Virus record (IMG/VR): IMGVR_UViG_3300009488_001619 | Location: 1-35,279 of that record | From: a virus | Reading direction: 5' to 3' (one strand) | DNA: 35,279 nt | In this document: positions 7,813-14,524 of the stretch, piece by piece | How positions within the stretch are numbered: position 1 is the stretch's first letter | Layout: each line of letters starts with the position of its first letter | Program-made: the position numbers and the translations under genes | The notes under the pieces: model-generated | Told to the model about the DNA's origin: nothing | Seen by the model: the letters and a program-made list of their open reading frames with translations, nothing else | The model's database searches: none

Positions 7813-9312
7813 ATGGCTAAAATAAACGGAATTGTGAGAGACAAAAACGGAGATCCTATAGTAGGTGTCCAATGTAATATTGACGTTTATTATAAGGACA
7901 ACCGGAATGTGCGAATTGTAAGTAGTACATCAAGTGTTGTTGATGGTAGTTGGGAAATTGATTTACCTGGTTTCTCTTATGGAAATAAAGTTATTGTTTT
8001 GTATTCCTATGAAGGAAATTACGGTGGAGATATTGATATTGCTGGTGCTGAGTTCTTATCTGCTTATGTAACTACAACAAGTACTTCATCGACAAGTACA
8101 ACTACTTCTACAAGTACGAGTACATCTACTAGTACCTCAACTTCAACTAGTACTACTTCAACATCGACTTCTACTTCTACTAGTACAAGTACGTCAACCA
8201 GTACAAGTACTTCTGCAAGTACTACTATATCAACAACTACTGCTGGTTTAGAAAGCTTTACTTCATGGACTTGGGGAAGAAATGATTATGGAGAGATTGA
8301 CCATGGAGATATTACTCCCAGATCTAGTCCTACACAAGTAGGAGCACTTACAGATTGGAACATACTTTCTGCTGGTTGGAATTGCTGTCATGCTGTAAAA
8401 ACTGACAGAACTTTATGGGCTTGGGGAGAGAATTCTCTTGGAAAACTGGGACTCGGAGATACAGTTCATAGGTCAAGTCCAGTCCAAGTAGGAGCTCTAA
8501 CTGATTGGAGTAAAGTTTTTCCTGGAGGTTATCACTCTTCAGCTATAAAAACTAATGGAACGCTATGGACTTGGGGACTTAATACTTATGGGTGTTTGGG
8601 ACTCGGAGATACAGTTCATAGGTCAAGTCCAGTTCAAGTAGGAGCTCTAACTAATTGGAGCAAGCTCAGCCTTGGGTTTTTCCACTCTTTAGCTATAAAA
8701 ACAAATGGAACTTTGTGGTCTTGGGGAAGAAGTAACCAAGGACAACTTGGTCAAGGTGACGCCACTGACAGGTCAAATCCAACTCAAGTGGGATCCGACA
8801 CTAACTGGTCTGAAATTGCTACTGGAAGCTATTATAGTTTAGCAGTAAAAGCAGACGGAACTTTATGGGCTTGGGGATACAATACTAATGGAGAACTTGG
8901 TCTTGGAGATATAATCCATATATCAAGTCCAGTGCAAGTAGGAGCACTTACAAACTGGAGTAAAGTTTATGCTGGTGCTAACTCCTCATATGCTATAAAA
9001 ACTGACGGAACTTTATGGGCTTGGGGGCTTAATAATTATGGTCAACTAGGTCAAGGTGACATTACGAAACAGTCAAGTCCAGTACAAGTAGGTGCTTTAA
9101 CTAACTGGGACAAAATTGCTGCAGGAGAGTACCACGTAATAGCAGTAAAAACAGACAGTACCTTATGGGCTTGGGGACATAATATTAATGGAGAACTTGG
9201 TCTTGGAGATGTAAACCCTAGATCAAGTCCAGTGCAAGTAGGAGCACTTACAAATTGGAGTGATGTAAGTAGTCGTACTTACTTTTCTTCTGCTATACAA
9301 TCTTTACCTTAA
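7813..9312 (+). CDS. Modular adhesin: shared head domain, Ser/Thr linker, seven-bladed RCC1 propeller
   Basis: This 499-residue protein has an ATG start and a weak upstream GAGAG. Residues 1-86 are the shared head (INGIVRDKNGD, GVQCNIDVYYKDNRN). Residues 87-142 are a Ser/Thr linker. From about residue 150 to the end there are seven consecutive repeats of about 50 residues with the RCC1 signature: WAWG, GQLGLGD or similar, SSPVQVGALTNW, then AIKTDGTL. Seven is the blade number of RCC1/BLIP-II propellers, so the domain looks complete. RCC1-type propellers occur in bacterial and phage surface proteins and usually bind proteins or glycans. The blades are similar at DNA level, consistent with repeat homogenisation. 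An adhesin or receptor-binding role is inferred. Confidence 0.85.
   Translation: MAKINGIVRDKNGDPIVGVQCNIDVYYKDNRNVRIVSSTSSVVDGSWEIDLPGFSYGNKVIVLYSYEGNYGGDIDIAGAEFLSAYVTTTSTSSTSTTTSTSTSTSTSTSTSTSTTSTSTSTSTSTSTSTSTSTSASTTISTTTAGLESFTSWTWGRNDYGEIDHGDITPRSSPTQVGALTDWNILSAGWNCCHAVKTDRTLWAWGENSLGKLGLGDTVHRSSPVQVGALTDWSKVFPGGYHSSAIKTNGTLWTWGLNTYGCLGLGDTVHRSSPVQVGALTNWSKLSLGFFHSLAIKTNGTLWSWGRSNQGQLGQGDATDRSNPTQVGSDTNWSEIATGSYYSLAVKADGTLWAWGYNTNGELGLGDIIHISSPVQVGALTNWSKVYAGANSSYAIKTDGTLWAWGLNNYGQLGQGDITKQSSPVQVGALTNWDKIAAGEYHVIAVKTDSTLWAWGHNINGELGLGDVNPRSSPVQVGALTNWSDVSSRTYFSSAIQSLP
8071..8240 (+). repeat. Ser/Thr-coding low-complexity tract 7
   Basis: Linker between the shared head domain and the RCC1 propeller. 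Confidence 0.85.
8259..9309 (+). repeat. Seven tandem RCC1-coding units of about 150 bp
   Basis: Each unit encodes one blade. Adjacent units share long near-identical stretches, for example ggactcggagatacagttca in the second and third units, showing recent duplication or gene conversion. Confidence 0.8.
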
Positions 9313-9340
9313 TAAAACTAGAATACAAATAATATAAGAA

Positions 9341-9354
9341 GAACAAATATAAAA
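9341..9354 (+). promoter_or_regulatory. GAACAAATATAAAA, late-promoter-like motif
   Basis: The TATAAAA core at 9348 lies 35 nt before the ATG at 9383. It shares the GAACA prefix and spacing of the motifs at 14525 and 26536. Resemblance to the T4 late promoter core is by eye. Confidence 0.4.
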
Positions 9355-9382
9355 GAAATTCTGATAATTAGGAGGGTGAATT

Positions 9383-10609
9383 ATGAAAATTGGAATCCTT
9401 ACTCATTTCGGTTCATTTCAAGATGGTTATGCTCTTCATGTTGGTTGGCTTGAAAGGGCAAACCTATTAGACTATTTCAAACAAGATTTTGATTTCCTTG
9501 TTAATCAAAGGTGTACTTCTGATATTTATCCCCACATCAAGAAAGTTTTAATACAATCTAAAGGTGGACAAAGTTTTCAAAACAAAGCAAAACATTATGA
9601 AGACCAATACAGAGAAATACTTACAGAATATGATGCAATTCTAACTGCAGATTTAATTTATCAACGTCGTGGAGACTTTCTAGCACAGAACCAAGCTATG
9701 CGGAAGGTAGCTCCTGACTTAAAGGCACATTGGTATCATTGGATCCACTCTTCTTGGATAAACCCGCCGAAGAATCTAAATTTTCCAGACAGTCTTAGAT
9801 TTACTCCAATGGAAAAGTCTACGATTGTTTATATGAATAGTTCAGAAAAGGCTGGAGTAGCTAAAATGTATAGCGTCCCAATTGAAGATGTAGTTTGTGT
9901 TTATAATCCAAAAGATATTAGATCATTTACTGACTTCCATCCATTGTCTTGGGAGATTATAAATAGACTAAAGATTCCAGAAAAAGATACAGTTCAAATA
10001 CTTCCTCATTGTAGTACAAGAATGGACGCAAAAGGATTAGACGTTACGATTAAAGCCTTTGCTGCTTTCAAAAGGAACGGACTAAAAGTTGCTTTAGTAT
10101 TCGCAAATGCTAACGCTAGACAAGTTCCTCAAGAACTACTTGTTAAGAAGAATTTCATGACTTCTCAAGGTCTTATAGAAAACGAAGATTTTCTTTTTAC
10201 ATCGGACTTAAACGAGAATCGGCCTCTACCAAGAAAGGCTGTTTCTGACATATTTAGAGTTTCTAATGTTTTCGTATACGCAACATATAGTGAGGTTTCT
10301 CCCAACGCTTTAATGGAAGCTAAAATAAGTGGAAATTTATTAGTACTAAGCAATAGACTACCTTCTTTAGCTGAGTTTGGCGGTCCAAGTGCAATTTACT
10401 TTGATGCTTCATTTAGGACTCCAGGTGTTCCAAGTGGAGAAGAAGGTGATTTACAAACAGTTACATATCATAATGAAACTAGTTATTTTGATGAACTAAC
10501 AAAAAGGATTGTTAGTCAGCTTCCAAGCAGAAAGCATCTGTGGGAGTTCTCATACGAACGAATCTGGAATGAACAACTAAAACCACTACTTTATGGAGAG
10601 AAAAAATGA
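9383..10609 (+). CDS. GT-B glycosyltransferase, family 4-like
   Basis: This 408-residue protein has a strong AGGAGGG site before ATG. The N-terminal half starts with MKIGILTHFGS, a first beta-strand and loop typical of GT-B folds. The C-terminal half has the hinge region (DTVQILPHCSTRMDAKGLDVTIKAF, about residues 210-235) and the donor-site segment EVSPNALMEAKISGNLLVLS near 310-330. The latter matches the EX7E motif of retaining family 4 enzymes. It overlaps the next glycosyltransferase by 4 nt, so the two are probably translationally coupled. It should transfer a sugar from a nucleotide donor in the cytoplasm. Adhesin Ser/Thr tracts encoded just upstream are candidate acceptors. Confidence 0.8.
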   Translation: MKIGILTHFGSFQDGYALHVGWLERANLLDYFKQDFDFLVNQRCTSDIYPHIKKVLIQSKGGQSFQNKAKHYEDQYREILTEYDAILTADLIYQRRGDFLAQNQAMRKVAPDLKAHWYHWIHSSWINPPKNLNFPDSLRFTPMEKSTIVYMNSSEKAGVAKMYSVPIEDVVCVYNPKDIRSFTDFHPLSWEIINRLKIPEKDTVQILPHCSTRMDAKGLDVTIKAFAAFKRNGLKVALVFANANARQVPQELLVKKNFMTSQGLIENEDFLFTSDLNENRPLPRKAVSDIFRVSNVFVYATYSEVSPNALMEAKISGNLLVLSNRLPSLAEFGGPSAIYFDASFRTPGVPSGEEGDLQTVTYHNETSYFDELTKRIVSQLPSRKHLWEFSYERIWNEQLKPLLYGEKK

Positions 10610-11196
10610 TAGCAGGAATCATGCCCATTTGTAATTTTCCTATGGCTCCCGAATTGGCTGGTAAATTAGCAAAGAGAGTAAATCATATAAGTCTAAGGTT
10701 TGACAGTGGAGTTGGTAACAGAAAAGTATGGGAAGAATGTAAGAAAGCTGTAAAAGAAATATGTCAATCAACTCACTTCTTTGAAACAGATATTAAGTGG
10801 AATAGACATAATTGGAGGAGTGACCTCATAAGGTCACTTGATCATATTAGACCAGAATATGTTCTCTTTATTGACGAAGATGAAGAATATGAAGATAATT
10901 TTAATGAGGACTTCGAACTATTTAAACTTTCTGAATTTCCAATGATGATGTTTGACTATCGAATGGCAACCGATGACGAACGAGAAGTAATGAAATATCC
11001 TAAGGCAAGACATTGTAAAGCTTATAAATGGATGCCAGGAATAAAATACCAACCCTACCATGGTTACGCAATACCAGACTTCCCTGGTGAGCCAAAACCT
11101 ACCTACCATATAAATAGATACAGAGCAAAAACTAGAATCAAACACTACTGTTTCTATACAAAAGAGATGGAAGAAACTAAAGCTCTCCATAAGTAA
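10606..11196 (+). CDS. GT2-like (GT-A) glycosyltransferase, frame ends early
   Basis: This 196-residue frame starts at the ATG that overlaps the previous stop by 4 nt. Features point to a GT-A family 2-like enzyme: an N-terminal strand (MIAGIMPICNF), a central acidic DxD-type motif in VLFIDEDEEY near residue 90, and C-terminal HINRYRAKTRIKHYCFYTKEM. The frame stops at 11196, but the +1 frame continues with protein-like sequence to 11335, so the intact enzyme was probably about 244 residues. It forms a cassette with the GT4-like gene. The family call rests on the DxD motif and the general pattern, so it is moderate. Confidence 0.65.
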   Translation: MIAGIMPICNFPMAPELAGKLAKRVNHISLRFDSGVGNRKVWEECKKAVKEICQSTHFFETDIKWNRHNWRSDLIRSLDHIRPEYVLFIDEDEEYEDNFNEDFELFKLSEFPMMMFDYRMATDDEREVMKYPKARHCKAYKWMPGIKYQPYHGYAIPDFPGEPKPTYHINRYRAKTRIKHYCFYTKEMEETKALHK

Positions 11197-11335
11197 AGAA
11201 ACGTTCCAAGGTAAAAATGGTTTGCTAAAGAACTTCGAAGCTAAGTTTTATATTTTTGAAGAAACAAAAAATGACTGGAAAAATTATAGTCATGATATTC
11301 CAGAACCAAAGATAACAGAAGCACTCTTTTTATAA
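11189..11335 (+). pseudogene. Probable frameshifted C-terminus of the GT2-like glycosyltransferase
   Basis: In the +1 frame relative to the gene at 10606, 48 codons from 11189 encode a plausible continuation (SKETFQGKNGLLKNFEAKF, YIFEETKNDWKNYS) ending at TAA 11333-11335. There is no start codon or ribosome binding site for separate translation. The frame change lies near the sequence cataagtaaag. Possibilities are a real mutation, a sequencing error or a translational frameshift. Confidence 0.5.
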
Positions 11336-11355
11336 ACTAGATCGAAGGACTTAAA

Positions 11356-11553
11356 ATGTCTTGGAAAAATTTTACATGTAGTTCTAACTGCAAAGATCCC
11401 GAAAATAGAAAAAAGAAAAACTGTGTTTGCGGTGGTCACAACTGGAAGAACTTTAAACGAAACTTAAATTGTAACTCTACAAGGAACAGATTAAACATTA
11501 AGAAAGAACGTCAGTTTAGAAGAGAACAAGAGACAGTGCTTCAGAACTTATGA
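11356..11553 (+). CDS. Small basic Cys-containing hypothetical protein
   Basis: This 65-residue protein has AAGGACTT 5' of the ATG, a reasonable ribosome binding site. It contains four closely spaced Cys (FTCSSNCKDPENRKKKNCVC) and one more near residue 38, with many Lys, Arg and Asn. The Cys spacing could bind zinc. I do not recognise a family. It is the last plus-strand gene before a convergent terminator. Confidence 0.55.
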   Translation: MSWKNFTCSSNCKDPENRKKKNCVCGGHNWKNFKRNLNCNSTRNRLNIKKERQFRREQETVLQNL

Positions 11554-11576
11554 ATGAACAAAAAAATTCTGAGTAA

Positions 11577-11606
11577 AAAATGGGGAGACGAGAATCTTCC
11601 CATTTT
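11577..11606. terminator. Convergent hairpin terminator
   Basis: AAAATGGGGAGA and TCTTCCCATTTT form a 12-bp stem (one G-T pair) with a CGAGAA loop. A-rich and T-rich flanks suit termination on both strands, and it lies between convergent genes. Confidence 0.75.
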
Positions 11607-11618
11607 GTCGTTGGTAAT

Positions 11619-11705
11619 CTACCTTCTACATTTATATTTGCTATCCACAATTGGGACAACTATCATGCAGAAGATAATACCCAATGTACAGAATACAACT
11701 TCCAT
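11619..11705 (-). CDS. Tiny membrane peptide, 28 residues
   Basis: On the minus strand a strong GGGAGGAG site precedes ATG by about six bases. The peptide reads MEVVFCTLGIIFCMIVV then PIVDSKYKCRR: a hydrophobic helix of about 19 residues followed by a basic tail, a single-pass topology. The ribosome binding site overlaps the stop of the upstream minus-strand gene, so translation is probably coupled. Its function is unknown; small phage membrane peptides of this kind can act in lysis or host modulation, but nothing here proves that. Confidence 0.55.
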   Translation of the reverse strand: MEVVFCTLGIIFCMIVVPIVDSKYKCRR

Positions 11706-11716
11706 TGTTCTCCTCC

Positions 11717-11944
11717 CTAGTCGAAGACTAATAATGTTACTTTTCCAACCATGGGATTCTCGGTTGAGTTAATACAATCGAGATTTATGTTATGTTGTTC
11801 CGCCCATACCATCATAGCGTGGACCATACCGTTTCCACCAATTTCTGAGTAGTTATCCTTTTCATAAAGGTCCTTAATCTCTTCTTTCCTGGAAACGATC
11901 TCTTCCACAACTGTTCTTTGTTCTTTTGTCAGTTTTGATTTCAT
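11717..11944 (-). CDS. Small hypothetical protein, helical
   Basis: This 75-residue protein has a GGGAGGG site before ATG. It is charged at the N-terminus (KLTKEQRTVVEEIVSRKEEIKD) and has a Trp/His-containing centre (NGMVHAMMVWAEQHNI). No family is recognised. It is transcribed from the minus-strand motif at 11995 and followed by the 28-residue peptide. Confidence 0.65.
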   Translation of the reverse strand: MKSKLTKEQRTVVEEIVSRKEEIKDLYEKDNYSEIGGNGMVHAMMVWAEQHNINLDCINSTENPMVGKVTLLVFD

Positions 11945-11994
11945 CTATCCCTCCCAATTAAAAAGTTAAAATAATCATATACTAGTCTTCCACT

Positions 11995-12009
11995 AATTAA
12001 TATATATAG
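11995..12009 (-). promoter_or_regulatory. Minus-strand promoter-like motif CTATATATATTAATT
   Basis: On the minus strand it reads CTATATATATTAATT and lies about 50 nt before the start at 11944. The same core occurs at 12564, 14467 and 26479, each time ahead of a minus-strand gene. Confidence 0.5.
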
Positions 12010-12041
12010 TCACTAACTTTTATATGTTATAATTTTAACAA

Positions 12042-12071
12042 AAAAATAAGGGAACTTCTTCCCTTATTTTT
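12042..12071 (-). terminator. Strong intrinsic terminator
   Basis: A perfect 13-bp stem (AAAAATAAGGGAA with TTCCCTTATTTTT) and a 4-nt loop, immediately after the minus-strand stop at 12072. On the minus strand it is followed by further T residues. Confidence 0.85.
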
Positions 12072-12326
12072 CTAATACGGACTCCTCGCCATAACTTCAA
12101 TCACTGCGTCAATCACTGCAGTTATAAACTCAAGTCCAGCTCCTTTGGTTGGTATCGGGATCTCAACCCCTCTACTTAGACTTTGACTTACTTTAGGACC
12201 TTTTCTATATGCCTGAATCCTTAGACTTGGAGTACTAACAAATTCTGGACTTAAACATGTAATTCTTATATTCTCAACATCCCAGTATAGTTGTCCATGT
12301 TTATCTGTGCTTTTAGGTATAGGCAT
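12072..12326 (-). CDS. Small hypothetical protein
   Basis: This 84-residue protein has AAGGAGA before ATG. The composition is that of a soluble protein with short strands (YWDVENIRITCLSPEF, PSLRIQAYRKGPK) and a C-terminal hydrophobic helix (GLEFITAVIDAVIEVMA). No family is recognised. It lies between two intrinsic terminators, so it is probably its own transcript unit or a readthrough product of the 43-residue gene upstream. Confidence 0.65.
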   Translation of the reverse strand: MPIPKSTDKHGQLYWDVENIRITCLSPEFVSTPSLRIQAYRKGPKVSQSLSRGVEIPIPTKGAGLEFITAVIDAVIEVMARSPY

Positions 12327-12354
12327 TCTAATCGTCTCCTTTCTAATTGTTAAA

Positions 12355-12380
12355 AAAATAGGAACCTAAGTTCCTATTTT
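12355..12380 (-). terminator. Intrinsic terminator
   Basis: AAAATAGGAAC and GTTCCTATTTT form a perfect 11-bp stem with a CTAA loop, followed on the minus strand by TTTAAC. It lies ten bases past the stop of the 43-residue gene. Confidence 0.8.
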
Positions 12381-12390
12381 CTTGGTATCT

Positions 12391-12522
12391 TTACATACCA
12401 AATACTGAGGTGAGAAGTTTTATCGGGCATTCTCCATGTATCCAAGCTATCCCGATTAGTGCACATCCGAACATCACAGCAATTATTACTTCTGCTCTGT
12501 ACCTTCGAATTATTCTTCTCAT
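12391..12522 (-). CDS. Small single-pass membrane protein, 43 residues
   Basis: A near-ideal AAGGAGGTGA site precedes ATG by five to seven bases on the minus strand. The protein has a basic N-terminus (MRRIIRRYRAE), a hydrophobic segment (VIIAVMFGCALIGIAWI) and a short polar C-terminus. The positive-inside pattern predicts a cytoplasmic N-terminus. It has its own upstream motif (12564-12578) and a terminator. Its function is unknown. Confidence 0.7.
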   Translation of the reverse strand: MRRIIRRYRAEVIIAVMFGCALIGIAWIHGECPIKLLTSVFGM

Positions 12523-12563
12523 GATTTTCACCTCCTTAAAAAAACAGTTACCTTCTATCTACC

Positions 12564-12578
12564 AATTAATATATATAG
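12564..12578 (-). promoter_or_regulatory. Minus-strand promoter-like motif CTATATATATTAATT
   Basis: Identical to the copy at 11995-12009. It lies 41 nt before the minus-strand start at 12522, in a divergent gap, and is followed within a few bases by the plus-strand motif at 12582. Confidence 0.5.
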
Positions 12579-12581
12579 TTA

Positions 12582-12597
12582 GAACATATTATAAATG
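12582..12597 (+). promoter_or_regulatory. GAACATATTATAAATG, late-promoter-like motif
   Basis: TATAAAT at 12590 with a GAACA prefix. It is farther from its gene (81 nt to the ATG at 12671) than the other copies. Confidence 0.4.
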
Positions 12598-12670
12598 CTC
12601 ATTGCACTATAAACCCAATGGACTTTAAGCTTAAACAAGGTCGTAGTCCAAGACCTTAGGAGGATGTATC

Positions 12671-13528
12671 ATGGTGTATAACGATAATTTTGTAGTCGTT
12701 GTAAAATGCGACGGAAAAATCCTTCGTGAGAGGGATGGGGCAGTAATCCTACCTTTTGGAAGTCATTATTCACTTCAACTAAAAAATCTAGAACCTAGAA
12801 AAGCCAATATTAAAGTTAGCGTTGACGGACAAGATGTTCTAGGGAGTTCGTCTCTTATTATGCAATCAAATTCTGACTTCGAGTTACAAGGTTTTCTAGA
12901 GGGTATGACAGTTAGAAATAAGTTTAAGTTTATCCAGAAAACAAAAGAAATCCAAGAACATAGAGGCGATAGAATTGATGATGGTATTGTCAGAGTTGAG
13001 TTTGCTTTTGAAAAACAAGTAATTCGAAGAAGTGTAATTCATGACCATCATGATGTTTATCATCACCGTGACGTCTATCATCACTATCCTCCTTACAGAC
13101 CTTATTGGCCTCATTGGCCTTACCCGCCTTGTGAGCCACATTTTACTTCGGGTTCTTTTACTTATAGTGATGACGTAAGCAAAGGATTTACTAATGATGA
13201 CGGAAGTCAAGGAATTGGAGAAGAAGTTAGTTGTTATAACTCAAATGTAAGATCAATAAGTTCTCCTGCAGACAAGTTGTTTGAACCTTCGGAAGATGAG
13301 GGAATTACAGTAAAAGGAGAAGAAACAAGACAAGATTTTATTTATGGGTCAATAGGAGAACTTGAACCCTCTAAAGTAATAACCATTTTACTAAGAGGAA
13401 CAAAAAGTAATAGTACCATTGTTTCAGAACCAGTCACTGTAAAAACAAAACTAACTTGTCCTACATGTGGGAAAAGGTCAGTTTCTAGTTCTAAGTTCTG
13501 TTCCGGTTGTGGAACATTCTTAGAGTAA
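12671..13528 (+). CDS. Hypothetical, possibly virion-associated, protein with His/Tyr/Pro-rich hinge and C-terminal zinc ribbon
   Basis: This 285-residue protein has TAGGAGG before ATG. Residues 1-115 look like a beta-rich domain (NFVVVVKCDGKILRERDG, ANIKVSVDGQDVLG). Residues about 118-160 are a His, Tyr and Pro-rich hinge (DHHDVYHHRDVYHHYPPY). A second domain follows, and residues about 259-285 form a zinc ribbon (CPTCGKR, then FCSGCGTFLE; four Cys). The zinc ribbon and its own late-type promoter motif suggest a protein expressed with structural genes. I do not recognise a named family. The His-rich hinge could bind metal. Confidence 0.7.
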   Translation: MVYNDNFVVVVKCDGKILRERDGAVILPFGSHYSLQLKNLEPRKANIKVSVDGQDVLGSSSLIMQSNSDFELQGFLEGMTVRNKFKFIQKTKEIQEHRGDRIDDGIVRVEFAFEKQVIRRSVIHDHHDVYHHRDVYHHYPPYRPYWPHWPYPPCEPHFTSGSFTYSDDVSKGFTNDDGSQGIGEEVSCYNSNVRSISSPADKLFEPSEDEGITVKGEETRQDFIYGSIGELEPSKVITILLRGTKSNSTIVSEPVTVKTKLTCPTCGKRSVSSSKFCSGCGTFLE

Positions 13529-13553
13529 ACAAAAAAAGTGTAATGAGTATTTA

Positions 13554-13584
13554 CAGGGATAACATCATAAAGATGTTATCCCTG
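13554..13584. terminator. Convergent hairpin
   Basis: CAGGGATAACATC and GATGTTATCCCTG form a perfect 13-bp stem with an ATAAA loop, between convergent genes ending at 13528 and 13588. There is no adjacent T-run, so it may act by structure or be factor-assisted. Confidence 0.6.
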
Positions 13585-13587
13585 GAA

Positions 13588-13965
13588 TTAATGAATTGAA
13601 CCTTTGTTCTTCGCACGGATCATTTCGAGTTCACTTATAAACGAGTCAAGTTCGGAGAGTAATATCTCTTTTGGAAAAATATCCCAAGCAAATGAGAACA
13701 CGTCAATAACTTTCATGATTCTCACAAACTTCTCCTTCTCGGTACCACATATCTTGTCCAAAGGACATTCAGGACAAACACGTTTATGAATAATACAAAA
13801 CGGAACAATCAACCCGGAAGAATCTAGTACAGGCCCAAAGTCTTCCTCAGAGTTTACAGCTTCTGAGAATTTTCTAATCCTAGTCCACTTCTCAATAGTT
13901 AAATCAAAAGCGTCTTCCTTTTCAAACCTTTTTTTCATTTCTTCTATAAGTAATAATTCAGTCAT
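13588..13965 (-). CDS. Hypothetical protein with clustered Cys
   Basis: This 125-residue protein has a GGGAGA site before ATG. Residues 57-73 contain four Cys and a His (CIIHKRVCPECPLDKIC), a pattern that could hold zinc or an iron-sulfur cluster. The N-terminal half is helical and charged, and the C-terminal half is helical (LLSELDSFISELEMIRA). No family is recognised. Confidence 0.65.
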   Translation of the reverse strand: MTELLLIEEMKKRFEKEDAFDLTIEKWTRIRKFSEAVNSEEDFGPVLDSSGLIVPFCIIHKRVCPECPLDKICGTEKEKFVRIMKVIDVFSFAWDIFPKEILLSELDSFISELEMIRAKNKGSIH

Positions 13966-14002
13966 TTAGGTCTCCCTCTTAAAGTTTTAAGGTTCTTTAC
14001 TA

Positions 14003-14069
14003 AAAAATTGGTAGTAAATCTTATCGTCTAAGGGGCCGAAATTCTTAAGACGATAAACTACCAATTTTT
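14003..14069 (-). terminator. Long structured hairpin / terminator
   Basis: The outer stem is 13 bp (AAAAATTGGTAGT with ACTACCAATTTTT). Inside it, across a small bulge, TTATCGTCT pairs with AGACGATAA and AAG with CTT, leaving a loop that includes GGGGCCGAAATT. On the minus strand the outer arm ends in a T-run, so termination after the gene ending at 14082 is plausible. The inner structure is more elaborate than needed for a terminator. Confidence 0.65.
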
Positions 14070-14081
14070 GTTTTGTACCGG

Positions 14082-14423
14082 TTATACAGCTTCCTTAATC
14101 GCAGCGAGTTCTTCCTTGATCTGGTTAAGTTCGGAACGAAGTGGAATTTCTTTTGCGGCCCTTCTATACATAATGACCGCTCTTAAACCCCAGAAGACAT
14201 AACCACCAACAATGAATGATATAGAAAGTGTCATACGTCTCCAAATCTCTGACTGATTCCAAACCCGCTGAAGAACTCCATCGGCGAGACCAAGAGCTGT
14301 AAGAAGATAATAGATACCTACTACGACACAGAATATCGTAGCGAATCTAAGGAAAGTTATAGATATGACCACTCTGCGTACTCTGTTGAGTACTCTGTTG
14401 GCTATTTTGAATATTCTTTCCAT
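14082..14423 (-). CDS. Two-pass membrane protein with C-terminal coiled coil
   Basis: I place the start at 14423: GGAGG sits seven bases before this ATG, while the in-frame ATGs six and five codons upstream have no site. The 113-residue protein has a basic amphipathic N-terminus (RIFKIANRVLNRVRRVV), hydrophobic segments near residues 23-45 (FLRFATIFCVVVGIYYLL) and 65-82 (LSISFIVGGYVFWGL), and a C-terminal charged helix (SELNQIKEELAAIKEAV). Its function is unknown; an inner-membrane location is expected. Confidence 0.7.
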   Translation of the reverse strand: MERIFKIANRVLNRVRRVVISITFLRFATIFCVVVGIYYLLTALGLADGVLQRVWNQSEIWRRMTLSISFIVGGYVFWGLRAVIMYRRAAKEIPLRSELNQIKEELAAIKEAV

Positions 14424-14466
14424 AATAGTTTCCTCCATCAAAGATTAACAAGGCCCCTCTCTACTA

Positions 14467-14480
14467 TTTAATATATATAG
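14467..14480 (-). promoter_or_regulatory. Minus-strand promoter-like motif CTATATATATTAAA
   Basis: Same core as at 11995, 12564 and 26479. It lies about 44 nt before the minus-strand start at 14423. Confidence 0.5.
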
Positions 14481-14524
14481 AAAACTTACTTAATATATAA
14501 CAAACTAACATGTTCTGAACTTAA

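Noticed and set aside
8259-9309. RCC1 repeats as a sign of eukaryotic sequence
   Set aside because: The gene has a bacterial-type ribosome binding context, shares its head domain with phage neighbours and lies among phage tail genes. RCC1-like propellers occur in bacteria and phages.
4929-9312. A diversity-generating retroelement creating adhesin tips
   Set aside because: No reverse transcriptase and no template/variable repeat pair with adenine-specific changes is visible in this window.
11554-11772. Plus-strand open frame of 72 codons
   Set aside because: It covers a convergent terminator and runs antisense to two minus-strand genes with good ribosome binding sites; its composition is shadow-like.
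13981-14080. Possible tRNA gene in the structured gap
   Set aside because: The fold is one long hairpin; there is no cloverleaf, no TTC-type T-loop arm and no acceptor stem of the right form. No tRNA was found elsewhere in the window by eye.
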